Shown here piece after piece: positions 6,143 through 6,175 of a DNA stretch of 6,175 nucleotides; positions within the stretch are counted from its first letter, which is position 1; every line of letters begins with the position of its first letter. The DNA lies in the NCBI GenBank assembly GCA_030149115.1, contig JASBSE010000528.1, forward strand, positions 1-6,175, given 5' to 3'. This DNA is from Winogradskyella sp. (lineage in GTDB: Bacteria > Bacteroidota > Bacteroidia > Flavobacteriales > Flavobacteriaceae). A model generated the notes under the pieces. It had not been told where the DNA came from and made no database searches. It was given only the letters and a program-made list of their open reading frames with translations. A program made the position numbers and the translations under genes.

Positions 6143-6175
6143 CTATTCGTCGTAACCATATTTTTTATCTAGTTT
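6143..6175 (-). CDS. DUF4212-type symporter small subunit, C-terminal end only
   Basis: The window edge cuts this gene, leaving the last ten codons (KLDKKYGYDE) and a TAG stop at 6145-6143. The ending with a KLD..YG pattern is characteristic of DUF4212 proteins, which are two-helix proteins of about 80-90 residues encoded directly ahead of VC_2705-type symporters and thought to act as their small subunit. The stop lies 29 nt before the symporter ATG, so the two genes should be co-transcribed. The identification rests on the tail plus position, because the membrane helices lie outside the window. Confidence 0.75.
   Translation of the reverse strand, partial: KLDKKYGYDE

Noticed and set aside
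1..6175. Mobile elements, CRISPR repeats, tRNA or rRNA genes
   Set aside because: No transposase or integrase motifs, spaced direct repeats or RNA gene signatures were seen on either strand.

Overview
The window comes from the chromosome of a low-GC member of the Bacteroidota, most likely a marine-type Flavobacteriaceae. The evidence for this is the AT-rich sequence, A-rich gene leaders with almost no Shine-Dalgarno sites, a candidate promoter of the Bacteroidota type (TTG-N21-TAnnTTTn), and proteins that look flavobacterial. All genes lie on the minus strand, so they are read from right to left. No mobile element, RNA gene, CRISPR array or broken gene was seen.

Layout in transcription order: (1) 6175-6143, the last ten codons of a DUF4212-type small symporter subunit; (2) 6113-4323, a large sodium:solute symporter of the VC_2705 type that normally partners DUF4212; (3) 4300-4269, a strong hairpin with a U-tract that looks like an intrinsic terminator; (4) 4252-4058, a 64-residue two-helix membrane protein; (5) 4065-1375, overlapping gene 4 by 8 nt, an 896-residue sensor histidine kinase whose input half is a complete sodium:solute-symporter domain followed by a STAC-like linker (CbrA/CrbS/MxtR architecture); (6) 1354-992, a receiver-only response regulator; (7) 971-940, a candidate promoter; (8) 923-702, a 73-residue two-helix membrane protein; (9) 699-1, only 2 nt further on, the N-terminal third of an acyl-CoA synthetase of the propionyl-CoA synthetase/ACSS3 type, cut by the window edge.

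Together the genes look like a short-chain carboxylate (acetate/propionate) uptake-and-activation locus with its own sensor. A symporter imports the acid, an AMP-forming ligase converts it to acyl-CoA, and a transporter-shaped kinase could couple sensing to expression or activity. In gammaproteobacteria the related kinases CrbS/MxtR control acs genes through DNA-binding regulators. Here the neighbouring regulator has no output domain, so the downstream route is open. The most interesting points are the paired design (each symporter domain is preceded by its own tiny two-helix membrane protein), the receiver-only regulator, and the small membrane protein tightly coupled to the ligase.
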